From contig JANBPU010000222.1 in NCBI GenBank assembly GCA_027575805.1, positions 1 to 26,343 of the forward strand: a stretch of DNA of 26,343 nt. The letters run 5' to 3'. Made by a program: the position numbers and the translations under genes. This DNA is from Mycoemilia scoparia (lineage: Eukaryota > Kickxellomycota > Kickxellomycetes > Kickxellales > Kickxellaceae). This document shows, piece after piece, positions 17,898 through 26,343 of this stretch; position 1 is the stretch's first letter, and the number at the start of each line of letters is the position of its first letter. Under the pieces are notes generated by a model, which had not been told where the DNA came from, did not search any database, and saw only the letters and a program-made list of their open reading frames with translations.

Positions 17898-19925
17898 TTA
17901 AACTTTTTTAACCAATATACAAAATAGTCCTTTTACAGTTACGATTCCGCCATTCTCGACCTTTTTAACATTATTATCAAATCTAATCTGATGCTTTCTA
18001 CAGAACTCCTCCACTGCGCCAATTAAAACTGGTTGCTCATCTGTTGAATGATGCCCGGCTCCAGTTACTATCCAAACATGTGGTCTGCCAACTTTTTCAC
18101 AAGCATTTAAAATTTCACGCAAATAATGGCCTACTTCATTGGCGTGTAGTCCATGGAAATCAAATGCAAGTGTTGCTGTTGCTCTTTTGGTGATGCAAGC
18201 GTTTATTTCGGGATTGTGGTCGGGGTTTCGTTCTCTGAATATTTTTTTGGCTGCTTGTTGGTGTAGCTCCAAGAGTTTGGAATATGCTGTACTGGCTTTA
18301 TCTTTGGGACTGGTTTTGCTGTAGATTTCATCATCTGCTAAATCCACCCAGTCATCATCAAGATCGCTGTTGTTGGTAATTTCAGATAACAAGTTTTTAT
18401 AAATCTGTTCCTGCTCGATTGCTGGTTTTCGATGTTTGGCATACATTTGCTGGACTTCAGGGCCGCTTGAAAATCTAGGCATGTCTGGTGGGTATTGAGG
18501 AAATGGGCGGTCTTTATAAGGCGTTTTGAAAAATAAATTCCATATATCCCTGTAGATTTTTCTATTGCGGCTTACTTCTTTTTTGCTTGAAATAATATGT
18601 TGTAGTTGTAGTTGCTGCTTTTGGACCATTTCGTTATATTTTTTTACATCGGGTTCGCCACAAAGTGTGCTTAATGGTCGTGCTGCTCGTTTTGGTTGAG
18701 TTTGCTCTAGTGTTGGATATAGATGAGGATTGTCTATTGCAGCCATAGAATTGCGTCTTTTCTTATTTTCCCCATCATTACTATCACTACCACCACTGAG
18801 AATTGGGTTTGGAAAGCTGGAGTTGATAATGCCTTTTGTAGGATCATAACTCCTATGTTTACGAATCTCCTGAACAGCTTTTTTGGGCCAATGGTGAGCA
18901 AAGTTGCAAAAGTCGTTTCTTTCGCAATGTCCATTTAGCCAGTGCCAACAAATGGTTGAGTCAACGTCATGGTCGTATGGGCAGTTACTGTTAGTACACC
19001 AGCCATTATAAACGTTTTGACATCTAATCGCTTCTGGAGGTTTTATAAGTTGGTTGATTGTTTCGTAGGTTGGTTTGGATTCTAAAGAAAGGAGATATTT
19101 TACAGTCGCCACTGCGTTGTAATCCATTTTAGGAAGCACTGAATAAATTAAGTGAGGGTCAATGTCTACAAATGTTTCTTGTAGAAATGAATGTTTTTTT
19201 GGATCTTTGGAATTATCGATATATCTAGAATCTATGTGTAATATACTACTGGGTCTGATAGGGTTATTCTTATTATTTGTCTTTCCTTCTTCTCGTTTAA
19301 TAAGTTTGCCAAGAGCAATGTTATCTTCATCGTCGTTTTTATCATCAACATTGGTCCATTGGTTGGAATAGTATTCTTGTCTTCTTCCGTCTGCTGTATA
19401 TGAATTTGACTGGTACAATAATATTGTATTATCAACAGAATTGTCAAATTTTGTTGAAGCTGCTGATGGGGTTGGTGGTAAAGAGTATCTATAACTACAA
19501 TACGATGGAAGGGGAAGTCTATTGCACATACGAACTCTTTTTTTGGCTACTGAATAACGACGTCTAGAAAGGGTGGAGGGTCTTGAGTTCTCGTCATCTT
19601 CATCAGAACTGCTGTAGGGATTTTGACTCTGTTTAGTTCGTTTATTGGCTCCTCCGACTTCATTTATAGCTATATTATTAAATACCCCAAGTTGCTTATT
19701 TACTTCCTATATATATATATAATTTTAAATTCATTTCATTTATTTAAGTCGGGAAGTCTTATTAAGTTTATCTTCAATACAAACTTGTGATTATGTTCTT
19801 ACCATATGTGTCTGTAAATTAAATTGTCTATCAAGCGTATTTTCTTTTTCCAAAGAGTTTCTTTTACTAGGATTATAAGAGGATGTTGATGCAGATCTGC
19901 GGCGTGATGTAAATTGGTTGATCAT
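17898..19925 (-). CDS. CUE-like / CCCH zinc finger / Smr domain protein, 643 aa
   Basis: Two exons: 19925-19803 and 19706-17898, with a 96-nt intron (donor GTAAGA, acceptor TATATAG) that joins QTHM to EVNKQ in frame. I choose the ATG at 19925 (MINQFTSRRRS, context ACCAACATGA); one at 20021 is possible but leaves almost no leader after the TATA run. The N-terminus is disordered and acidic/basic. Residues ~217-252 (VDIDPHLIYSVLPKMDYNAV) look like a CUE ubiquitin-binding helix bundle. Two CCCH fingers follow at ~270-312 (C-x7-C-x4-C-x3-H and C-x7-C-x5-C-x3-H), typical RNA binders. The C-terminal Smr domain (~556-635) has FDFHGLHANEV and the glycine loop TGAGHHS, a fold found in nucleases and translation quality-control factors. 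A role in mRNA surveillance is plausible but inferred. The DUF1771 segment usually found before Smr is shortened here. Confidence 0.85.
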
Positions 19926-20041
19926 GTTGGTGTAAGTTTGTATTAAAAGAGTTAAGGTAATATTCCTAATTGAGTAGAGCTTGAAGTAATTGATAGTTAT
20001 CTTGGTACGTGTGCTAGTCATGATAGAAGAAGGATTGTTGA

Positions 20042-20058
20042 GCAATATATATATATAA
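20042..20058 (-). promoter_or_regulatory. TA-run / TATA region of the CCCH-Smr gene
   Basis: An alternating TA run about 120 bp upstream of the ATG at 19925, the same spacing as the other TATA boxes here. This favours that start over the ATG at 20021. Confidence 0.4.
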
Positions 20059-20549
20059 TAAGCAGTATCTCTCACCAAATCAACATGTATCCTGTTTCCA
20101 AGAGGCTGGAGCAATATAAATAAATGATATTGGAAATAAATGCCAAAACCATTAAACAAAAAGAGGTCAATTAAGCTAATAGTTTTATAAATATTTTTGG
20201 CTTCTTTTATAATAGATCGCACATTGACATTGAAAATCTAAATTATAGGTTGATTTTTAAAGAATTTACTATCATCTTCAATAAGACTATTGCAATCGTG
20301 GATTTGACTATCATCTATAATTATAAACCTGCATTAATGCATAATAGCCAGATCTATCACATCCTTTTTCCTTTTACCAATGGTCTTTCTAATATGACGT
20401 TTGTTATTAACTTTCTTGCTGAAAGAACTTGAATATTAATATAGTCTGTTCTTGAGAGGAAAGAGCTTTTTCTTTAGTAGTTTATTCATTTAATAAAAGC
20501 TACCAAATAAATTATCAAACCTTTATAATTAAGGTACAAAAAATACATT
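20059..20549. other. Intergenic, AT-rich
   Basis: The upstream flank of the CCCH-Smr gene. Open frames on either strand have no recognisable content. Confidence 0.4.
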
Positions 20550-21114
20550 TCACAAAATTTCATTCCCCCCACATCCACCACATCTTCCTCTTTTCCTTCT
20601 TTCTCTCTCAATACCACCACTGCCATTACTAAACTTTATATTAGTATTATACGTCACTTCACATTTATCAAAAAAGTTTTCAACAGCTCCAAATATAACC
20701 AATTTCCCATCCGCAAAATTATTACCTGTCCCGGTAATGGTCCAAATATTCCACTTTCCCATCAAATTCATTCAACTTTTTCCTTAAATAACAAGGGACT
20801 TTGCTGCGATGTAATCCATGGGCATCAAAAGATAAATGGCTAATATTTCCATCAATTTCAGGATCAAAATCAGGAAAGTTTTTGTGTTTAGGATTTCTTT
20901 TTGTAAATATATCTCTTGATGTCTTTTTGTTTAACCGAATAGCCTTTTTATTGACTTGGTCAATTTCTTGATTATAAATCGATATAATCTTCCAGTCTTT
21001 ATTTATAAAATCCTTTTGGAGATGGATTAACGTTTCTTTATAAAATGCTTTTTGAATTTGGGCTCCTTTTTGTAATTTGTCATAAGGTACATCTAGTTCT
21101 TTATTATTTGGGAG
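20550..21114 (-). pseudogene. Broken DUF1771-Smr gene, relative of the neighbouring Smr gene
   Basis: From about 21114 down, an open frame without an ATG encodes a DUF1771-like helical hairpin (PYDKLQKGAQIQKAFYKE... to DQVNKKAIRLNKKTSRDIFT), then KRNPKHKNFPDFDPEI and the Smr start LSFDAHGLHRSKVPCYLRKK. At about 20760-20770 the frame shifts by one nucleotide and the Smr fold resumes as GKWNIWTITGTGNNF, then FGAVENFFDKCEVTYNTNI, ending at 20550. These blocks align one for one with KIFRERNPDHNPEI, FDFHGLHANEVGHYLRE, VWIVTGAGHHS and IGAVEEFCRKHQIRFDNNV of the intact gene downstream on the same strand. With no start and one frameshift it is a truncated pseudogene, unless an undetected intron repairs it. 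It retains the full DUF1771 that the intact gene has lost. Confidence 0.75.
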
Positions 21115-21755
21115 CTATGGTACATTGATTGTTGAGTATACAGGAAATTTGTGTTGATTTTATGATATAAGGTATAATGGCAGCTTTGTTGGAGTAAATT
21201 TAGTATAAGCCAGCTATTTCAAACCCATAATTATTTTTACTAGATTTTTATTTCCAGTGACCCATAATAGATAGTTTTATATTCAATTTTGCTACTAGTT
21301 TCTAAGTCTTTTATAATTACTATTATAAAATAATAGTAATTAACTCAAGATTACATAGGTTAGGGTAAGGCTTTTAGTATCTTTTATTTGAATAGCTAGA
21401 GTTATAAGTATGAAAAATTATCAAAAAAAGTAATTTGAATAATACTAAGATAATATATGAAAACTATAATAAAAGATATTCAGACTTAAAGTACTTATAC
21501 AAGACAGTGCAAGCCTGAGCAAACTTCCTATATTTCCTACCATTTAATAACTTGGCAAGAGCAGGAAGATTGAAACAAGAAGAAGCATGAGTAGGAGTAA
21601 AAAGATGTCAACATTTGCAAGTTGACTGTTATATTAATATTCTAAATAAACAAACCCAACCCATAAGTCATAGCTTAGTATAACTTTATTTACTAGTTTC
21701 TCATATTTGACCCACTTAAAAAACAGCAATTTTTCTAACTTAAGTTATATCAATG
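21115..21755. other. Intergenic, AT-rich, with a 13-bp-arm hairpin
   Basis: A near-perfect inverted repeat at 21314-21342 has arms TAATTACTATTAT and ATAATAGTAATTA around a 3-nt loop. Otherwise I see only AT-rich DNA, including the 3' flank of the LINE below. Confidence 0.5.
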
Positions 21756-24137
21756 TTACATTGACCTAGGGAATAAAGTATAAACTCTAGCTTTGATAGC
21801 TAATAGTTGTAACTTGGGATTCCTAATGTTCAAGCATGAGTCATGTAAAGAAGGCTTGGATCTGCAAGAAGAAGAGATATTCTTGCACAGGATAGACTTT
21901 GAAGAAGAGAAGTGCTGGAGTCTTTGTGAAATGAGGAATTCCTTGAGATTACTGAATTCAGACTGGGACTTGAACTTGTTGAATAGTAGAGACCTGAAGA
22001 TGCCTTTGCAAACCATTGATTGAACTGAGAAGTGGATGCTGTCTTTGTGGATGGCCTTGACTGGATTAGTCCTATGGCACAGCTGGAGATGGAAGCTGAG
22101 ACTGGCTGTTAGATGGAGTGCCCTATCCTTTGTTGGAAGTACTACTGTCAGAGATTAGAAAACCACATATTTCTTGGCAGTGGTCCTGCAGACCCAGAGA
22201 AGAGCATCATTTTGGACTTTTTGGAAGAGAGCCAAAGAAGAAGGTGACTTGTAGTAGAAGAAGGTAAGGGCATATTCCCATAGAAACCTGACATATGTCT
22301 TGAACAGAGTTAACCTGATGTTGGAGGACCACAGATCACCCATCACTTTGAGATAGTTGAGGGACTTGGAGGCTTTAAGTTGAAGTTGTTCTGCCATTTC
22401 AAACTAGAGGATACTACTAGAGGAAGTTAGGTGACCAAGGTATTTGTGTGAGCTTTGGACTGGGAGGGCTGAGTTGTACAACTGAAGACCAGGATCCTTG
22501 GTGGGGCCAATATAGGCAGACTTGGACACATTGACTACTATGCCATTCTTATCACACTAACTCTCAAGAAGAGTCAGTATGACTTGGCCCTGTCTGACTG
22601 AGGGTAGGAGGAGCTGGATATCATCTGCAAAGAAGAGGGCTGCTGGTACTGAAGAGGTGGTTGGTGTAAACTGGTCTATGAGAGCTGCTAAGTCATCTAT
22701 AAACAAGTTGAACAAACAGGGAGAGAGGATGGATCCTTGCATAAGGCCTTTATGCCTGAGGACTGGCTTGGTGGAGCTGAGGTTGACTGAGATAGTAGAG
22801 CTACATTCAAAGAACAAGGACTTGACAAGGTAGAGGAGCTACTGTGGGTAGCCTCTTTGCTGAAGTTTGAACAGAAGAAGTTCCAGAGGCACTGTATCAT
22901 AAGTACCCTTCAGATCAATAAAGATCCTATGGGGTGTGTGGTTGGAATCCCTGCCAAAGAAGGCATCATGAGAGACTAGACTGTGGCTGAGAGTTGAGAA
23001 GTAGTGTCTGAATCCTGCCTGGGTATGGTGGTTTTCTGCCCAGGGTTCTTTGGTGATGGCTAGGAGGAGGATGGACTCAAAGAGTCTTCTGCAAGTCTTG
23101 GTAAGAGAGATGGGCCTGAACTGGTCAATGGTGCTAGCTGTGGGAGATTTTGGAATAGGATGAATATGACTTGTGTTCTAGGCAGATGGAGTACAACCAA
23201 CCTTGGCATAGTATGAGAAGGCCTTGGCTAAGAATACAGAGACTTTGGAAGAAGGGCAACTGTTCATGGCTTTGAGCACCACAATATGTAGGGGATCTGG
23301 GCCTGAGGACTTGGAAGATTTGTAACTGGAGATAGCATCTTGGATTGACTGGACATTGAACCTGGCTGAGATGTAATCTTGGAAGTCCCTATCAAGGGAA
23401 GCCTGTTCTGAGAGAAGACTGGCCGTAGGAGGACTGAATATTGACTGGAAGTAGTTGTGGATATCTTCCAGTACTGGAGTGGCTGGATCTCTGGAGCAGA
23501 TAGTGTTGTCTTTGATTGATGATTTCTGGGCCTTCTTGAATAGGAGGATAGCTGCAGTGGGATCAGAAGCATTCCTCAACTCTTTGGTAGCTTGGTCTGG
23601 TTTTGATCTAACAGTAGAGGGGTCATAGGTATCTAGTGTAACTTCTGCAGCAGAGATGAGTGCTGATGTCAAGAGGAGGTCTATCAGGTCAACATGGTCT
23701 TGCAGGTTTGAGTGGTGGACTGGCTTATCATAGAGGATGTCAAGCCTGGTAGAGATGTGCTCTAGGCTGATGTCTGCTACTTGGGACAGGATCTTGGCTA
23801 CCACAGGTGAATTCCTTAGCTTGGACAGACAGAGTTTCTGGACAGTGAGTGTGGGTGGTGGTACTGGAGTATGTGTAGTGGTGTTCCCCATAGATATAGA
23901 GATCTTTAGCAGTGGGTGGTCAGACCTTGCCCCAGGCCATTTAGAGTTAAAGGCAGAATAGTGGCAGTCAACATCAGTAGAACTAAATACATAATTAGGT
24001 CCTAATATAGAATTTGGGGAGGGAGCAATGTAGGAAAGGGAGTAAGACTGGGTAAAGGAATTAAGATAGTCAATTCTGGAAAGTGTAATAGATCAAAACA
24101 AATAGTTAGTATGTCTATTAAAAGCTAGAGAAAAAGC
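21756..24137 (-). mobile_element. LINE-type non-LTR retrotransposon, decayed EN-RT ORF
   Basis: One frame runs 794 codons from 24137 to the TAA at about 21756. In order: the C-terminal end of an apurinic-type endonuclease (SRIDYL, then SDHPLL near 23920), a linker, and the reverse transcriptase with PIPKSPTASTIDQFRPISLT, the motif A region FIDLKGTYDTVP, GLMQGSILSPCLFNLFIDDL and the catalytic FADD box (AALFFADDIQLLL), then the thumb and C-terminal region. The frame is broken only by nonsense codons: TGA 24093, TAG 23178, TAG 22839, TAG 22557, TAG 22404 and TAA 22155 (lower coordinate given). I find no frameshift. The 5' part of the endonuclease is missing because a gypsy element is inserted at 24137/24138. 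The element is therefore dead. I cannot name the clade with confidence. Confidence 0.88.
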
Positions 24138-24238
24138 TGTTGTTTTATTTTAAGTCAATTACTGTTTCTAATAAAGACCTAGTAAAACTAATAAACTTAT
24201 GGGTAAAATAAATATATAGTTGAATGTCAACTATAACA
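24138..24238 (-). repeat. Putative 3' LTR of the gypsy element (101 bp)
   Basis: On the minus strand it starts TGTTATAGTTGACATTC and ends AAAACAACA, giving TGTT...AACA inverted termini. It follows the polypurine tract, and LINE coding sequence resumes at the very next base, in frame. At 101 bp it is short for an LTR. The partner LTR would be outside the window, so identity of the two LTRs cannot be tested. Confidence 0.55.
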
Positions 24239-24254
24239 TTCTTCCCTTCTTTAA
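24239..24254 (-). promoter_or_regulatory. Polypurine tract
   Basis: The minus strand reads TTAAAGAAGGGAAGAA immediately before the TG that opens the LTR, 15 nt after the end of the chromodomain frame. This is the normal position of the plus-strand primer of LTR retrotransposons. Confidence 0.65.
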
Positions 24255-25644
24255 GAAGGAACTCTGTGACTATTTCAAATTGCATTTCTGTTTGTATCTT
24301 GTCAGTATACTTTTCGAGTTCTGTAGTGCTGATTCTGGCTCCCAAGTATTGTCTTGGATTCCGTAGCCAGTGCACTGTACTAAATACTGTAAGTGTCCTC
24401 AGTGGTATCTGTGGTTGACAATTCTTTCAACTTTGTATTCTAGATGGTTATCGATCTCTACTGGTGGCAGTGGGTCTACATCTCGATCCTCGAACTTGTC
24501 TGTAGTCCTGTACTTGGTTAAGTGGGCCCATGATATAACTGGGTAGATTCACATCAATTTTGGCAGTTCCAGTTTGTAAGCATTCTTGCCAACTGCCTTA
24601 ACTACCTTATATGGTCTATGCCATTTATGTTGTAGAGACTTGTTTGATCTATCTTGGAGGTAAGCAGGAGTTGTGAGCTTTGTTGATATTAGCACTTGAT
24701 CTCCTGGCTTGACCTGAGGAGGTTTAATTCCTTTGTCATGGTACACAATCATTCATAGTTGTGTAAGTTCCAAGTTATCATGTACCTCCTCTGTTATGAG
24801 ATGTATATGGTTGATCAGGTCATGGGCTACTAGCTCTATCTGGTCTATTGGTCATTCTCCTAGGCTAGGTGGTGTATGTGGGTGGAACCTGTAGTTTGCA
24901 TAGAATGGGCTGTATGTCGTCGAACTGCTCTTTTAGTTATTGTATGCAAATTTAGTATGGGCTAGCCATCTGTCCCAGTCATTTTGCTTATAGTTGCATA
25001 TTGCTTGCAGGATTGTCTCTACTGTCTGGTTCACATCTTTCTGTCTGGCCATCTGTCTTTGCATGTCCTGAGGTTGACATGCAGAGTTGGGTTCCTAGCA
25101 TCTTCCATAGGTAATTCCAGAGTTGTGCTGTAAACTTCGGGTCTCTGTCAGATATTATCGATGTGGGTAGACCATGTAGCCTTATTACATGTTTAAACAA
25201 AAGCTCTGCTGTTTCTAGCGTCGTTGCTGTAGTCTTCGTAGCTATGAGGTGGGCCATTTTCGAAAGTCTGTCTACCACTACTAGGATTGCATCGTTTCCA
25301 TTCTTTGTCTTTGGTAGGGATACTATAAAGTCCATACTTATAGATTCCCAATTTCAACTAGGTATTTGGAGTGGTTGGAGTGGGCCTTCTGATGGTTTTC
25401 TGCTACTCTTAATCCGCTGACACTTGTCACAAGTTACTACATATTTATTTACATCTGACTGCATTCTAGGCCAATAATATAGCTCACTTATTGCTGCATA
25501 TGTCTGTGTCTTCCCTGGGTGTATCGTGCTAATTGTGTCATGGAATTCACGAAGTAAGAGTTATTTTTCATCCTTCCTTGAGATACATCTTCGACCTTTC
25601 TTATACAATATTCCATTAATTGTATGGAACTTCCGCAAGGTACC

Positions 25645-26259
25645 TTACTCTGCATTCGAATTGGGTACCTCTTCCTTGTCTAATAGCTTCTTGATTCTTG
25701 CGAGCTGGGCATCATGTATGTAAGAATCTTCAGGCTTATCACTGAGGCAAACCTTTAAGGCACTGGTAGCTGCTAACCTTATAGCTACCCTCTCACCCAT
25801 CCCCGAAGAGCCAAAACCCCTGTTTCCACAATCAGTATTCAAAAGTTCTGTTACCTGTTACAGTATTGGTGTACTTATCTGTTCAGGAATGAGTTGGCAT
25901 ACTCTGGTCCCCTGTTCAAGGCTGATTGTTTCTGTACCACAGTTGAGAAGGATTGCTTTGAGTTCCCCTTGGTATCTGGCATCGACGACTCCACCTAGAA
26001 CTGTAATGCCTTTGGTTGCTAGGCCACTACGTCCTGCAATTCGTATATAAGTGCCTTTAGGGGCCTTCACTGCAATCCCAAGGCTAACCATCGTCCACTG
26101 TTTAGGTTCAATATGGACTGTTGCAGGAGTATGTGCATCAAAACCTGCATCATCTTCATGGGCTTTGACTGGCATGCAAGCATTGTCATGGAGTAATTGA
26201 ACCTCGAGGGTGTCTGAATCCGAAACCAGAGCCTGCACTGAGGCAAGAGAGAGAGCCAA
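25645..26259 (-). pseudogene. dUTPase-like domain of the gypsy element, one internal stop
   Basis: All five trimeric-dUTPase motifs are visible in one frame: motif 1 AGFDAHT, motif 2 GRSGLA, motif 3 GVVDARYQGEL with the catalytic aspartate, motif 4 GTRVCQLI, and motif 5 RGFGSSG. A TAA at 25858 separates motif 4 from the glycine-rich motif 5. The enzyme normally converts dUTP to dUMP and pyrophosphate, limiting uracil in DNA; in a retroelement it would protect the cDNA. The C-terminal tail after motif 5 continues in frame toward the integrase zinc finger with two more stops, so it was once part of the Pol polyprotein rather than a separate gene. The start given is simply where the frame becomes recognisable. 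Confidence 0.82.
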
Positions 26260-26262
26260 AAA

Positions 26263-26343
26263 GGTCAGTTGATGTATTACAATAATACATAATAACTATA
26301 TTAATACCCATAATTTACTATAGTATATTTTGAAATAGGTAGT
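26263..26343. other. AT-rich flank at the window edge
   Basis: In the dUTPase frame a TAG occurs at about 26296 and the sequence becomes AT-rich with no retroelement content, so this may be a truncation point, another insertion, or an intron-like gap. Confidence 0.3.

Larger units (their letters stand above)
24239..26262 (-). mobile_element. Ty3/gypsy chromovirus 3' part: dUTPase, integrase, chromodomain
   Basis: Minus strand, reading from about 26262 down. A dUTPase-like domain comes first, then the H2C2 integrase zinc finger (HDTISTIHPG...CDKCQ, near 25400-25560), the integrase core with MDFIVSLPKTKNGNDAILVV, SDRDPKF and HAKTDGQTER (25335-25040), the GPY/F-like region (KWHRPYKVVKAVGKNAYKLE, near 24560-24650), and a chromodomain (EIDNHLEYKVERIVNHR...NTWEPES, near 24310-24440) ending at TAG 24270. 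Domain order after dUTPase is that of chromoviruses. The copy is dead: stops at 25858 (TAA), 25645 (TAA), two more before the core, and several TGAs later, plus a 1-nt frameshift near 25033-25036 just after GQTER. Protease, RT and RNase H are not in the window; upstream of ~26262 the DNA turns AT-rich, so the element may be 5'-truncated there. Confidence 0.85.

Noticed and set aside
22557..23180. Stop-codon reassignment (TAG read as Trp) as explanation of the LINE stops
   Set aside because: The CDK gene in the same window ends with TAG at 15231 after a normal C-terminus, and the element also has TGA and TAA stops, so decay is simpler.
1..26343. tRNA, rRNA genes and CRISPR arrays
   Set aside because: I looked for T-loop-like GGTTCRANNCC blocks, conserved rRNA segments and regularly spaced repeats and found none; a covariance-model search would be needed to be certain about small RNAs.

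Overview
The window looks like nuclear DNA of an early-diverging fungus, most likely Mucoromycota. Genes are compact, with one to four exons and GT-AG introns of 77-145 nt. Intergenic DNA is AT-rich and TATA boxes lie roughly 100-160 bp upstream of the start codons. The recognisable genes are fungal housekeeping types: an EAF3/MRG15 chromodomain protein, mitochondrial succinyl-CoA ligase alpha, a PHO85-type CDK, a CCCH plus Smr protein and a GST. The species cannot be named from this sequence alone.

Layout. 1-5 kb: an unrecognised two-exon gene, a small secreted cysteine-rich protein and a sigma-like glutathione transferase, all on the minus strand. 5-8.8 kb: three tandem minus-strand members of an unrecognised paralogous family, the middle one interrupted by a single in-frame TAG. 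5.9-10.7 kb: short TA-flanked inverted-repeat elements (MITEs), plus a 1,074-bp element with inverted ends, a perfect 9-bp target duplication and a G-rich core (Mutator-like, non-autonomous). 10.9-14.5 kb: EAF3 and LSC1, divergent around a shared intergenic region. 14.6-17.9 kb: a short orphan ORF, the CDK with a glutamine/alanine/histidine-rich tail, and two more MITEs, one starting just after the stop codon of the next gene. 17.9-21.1 kb: the two-exon CUE-like/CCCH/Smr gene and, upstream, a broken DUF1771-Smr relative.

21.75-26.3 kb is a nested retrotransposon graveyard on the minus strand. A non-LTR (LINE-type) endonuclease/reverse transcriptase ORF keeps one reading frame for 794 codons but carries six nonsense codons and contains a single CpG. 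It is interrupted in its endonuclease domain by the 3' part of a Ty3/gypsy-type chromovirus with the order dUTPase - H2C2 zinc finger - integrase - chromodomain - polypurine tract - short LTR. The chromovirus is also broken, by several stops and one frameshift, but retains about 29 CpGs by eye count, so it looks younger.

The most unusual items are the dUTPase next to a fungal integrase, the frame-preserving and CpG-erasing decay of the LINE, the 9-bp-TSD element, and the local MITE family with long and short forms. The genes do not form one pathway; this is ordinary gene-bearing DNA invaded repeatedly by transposons.
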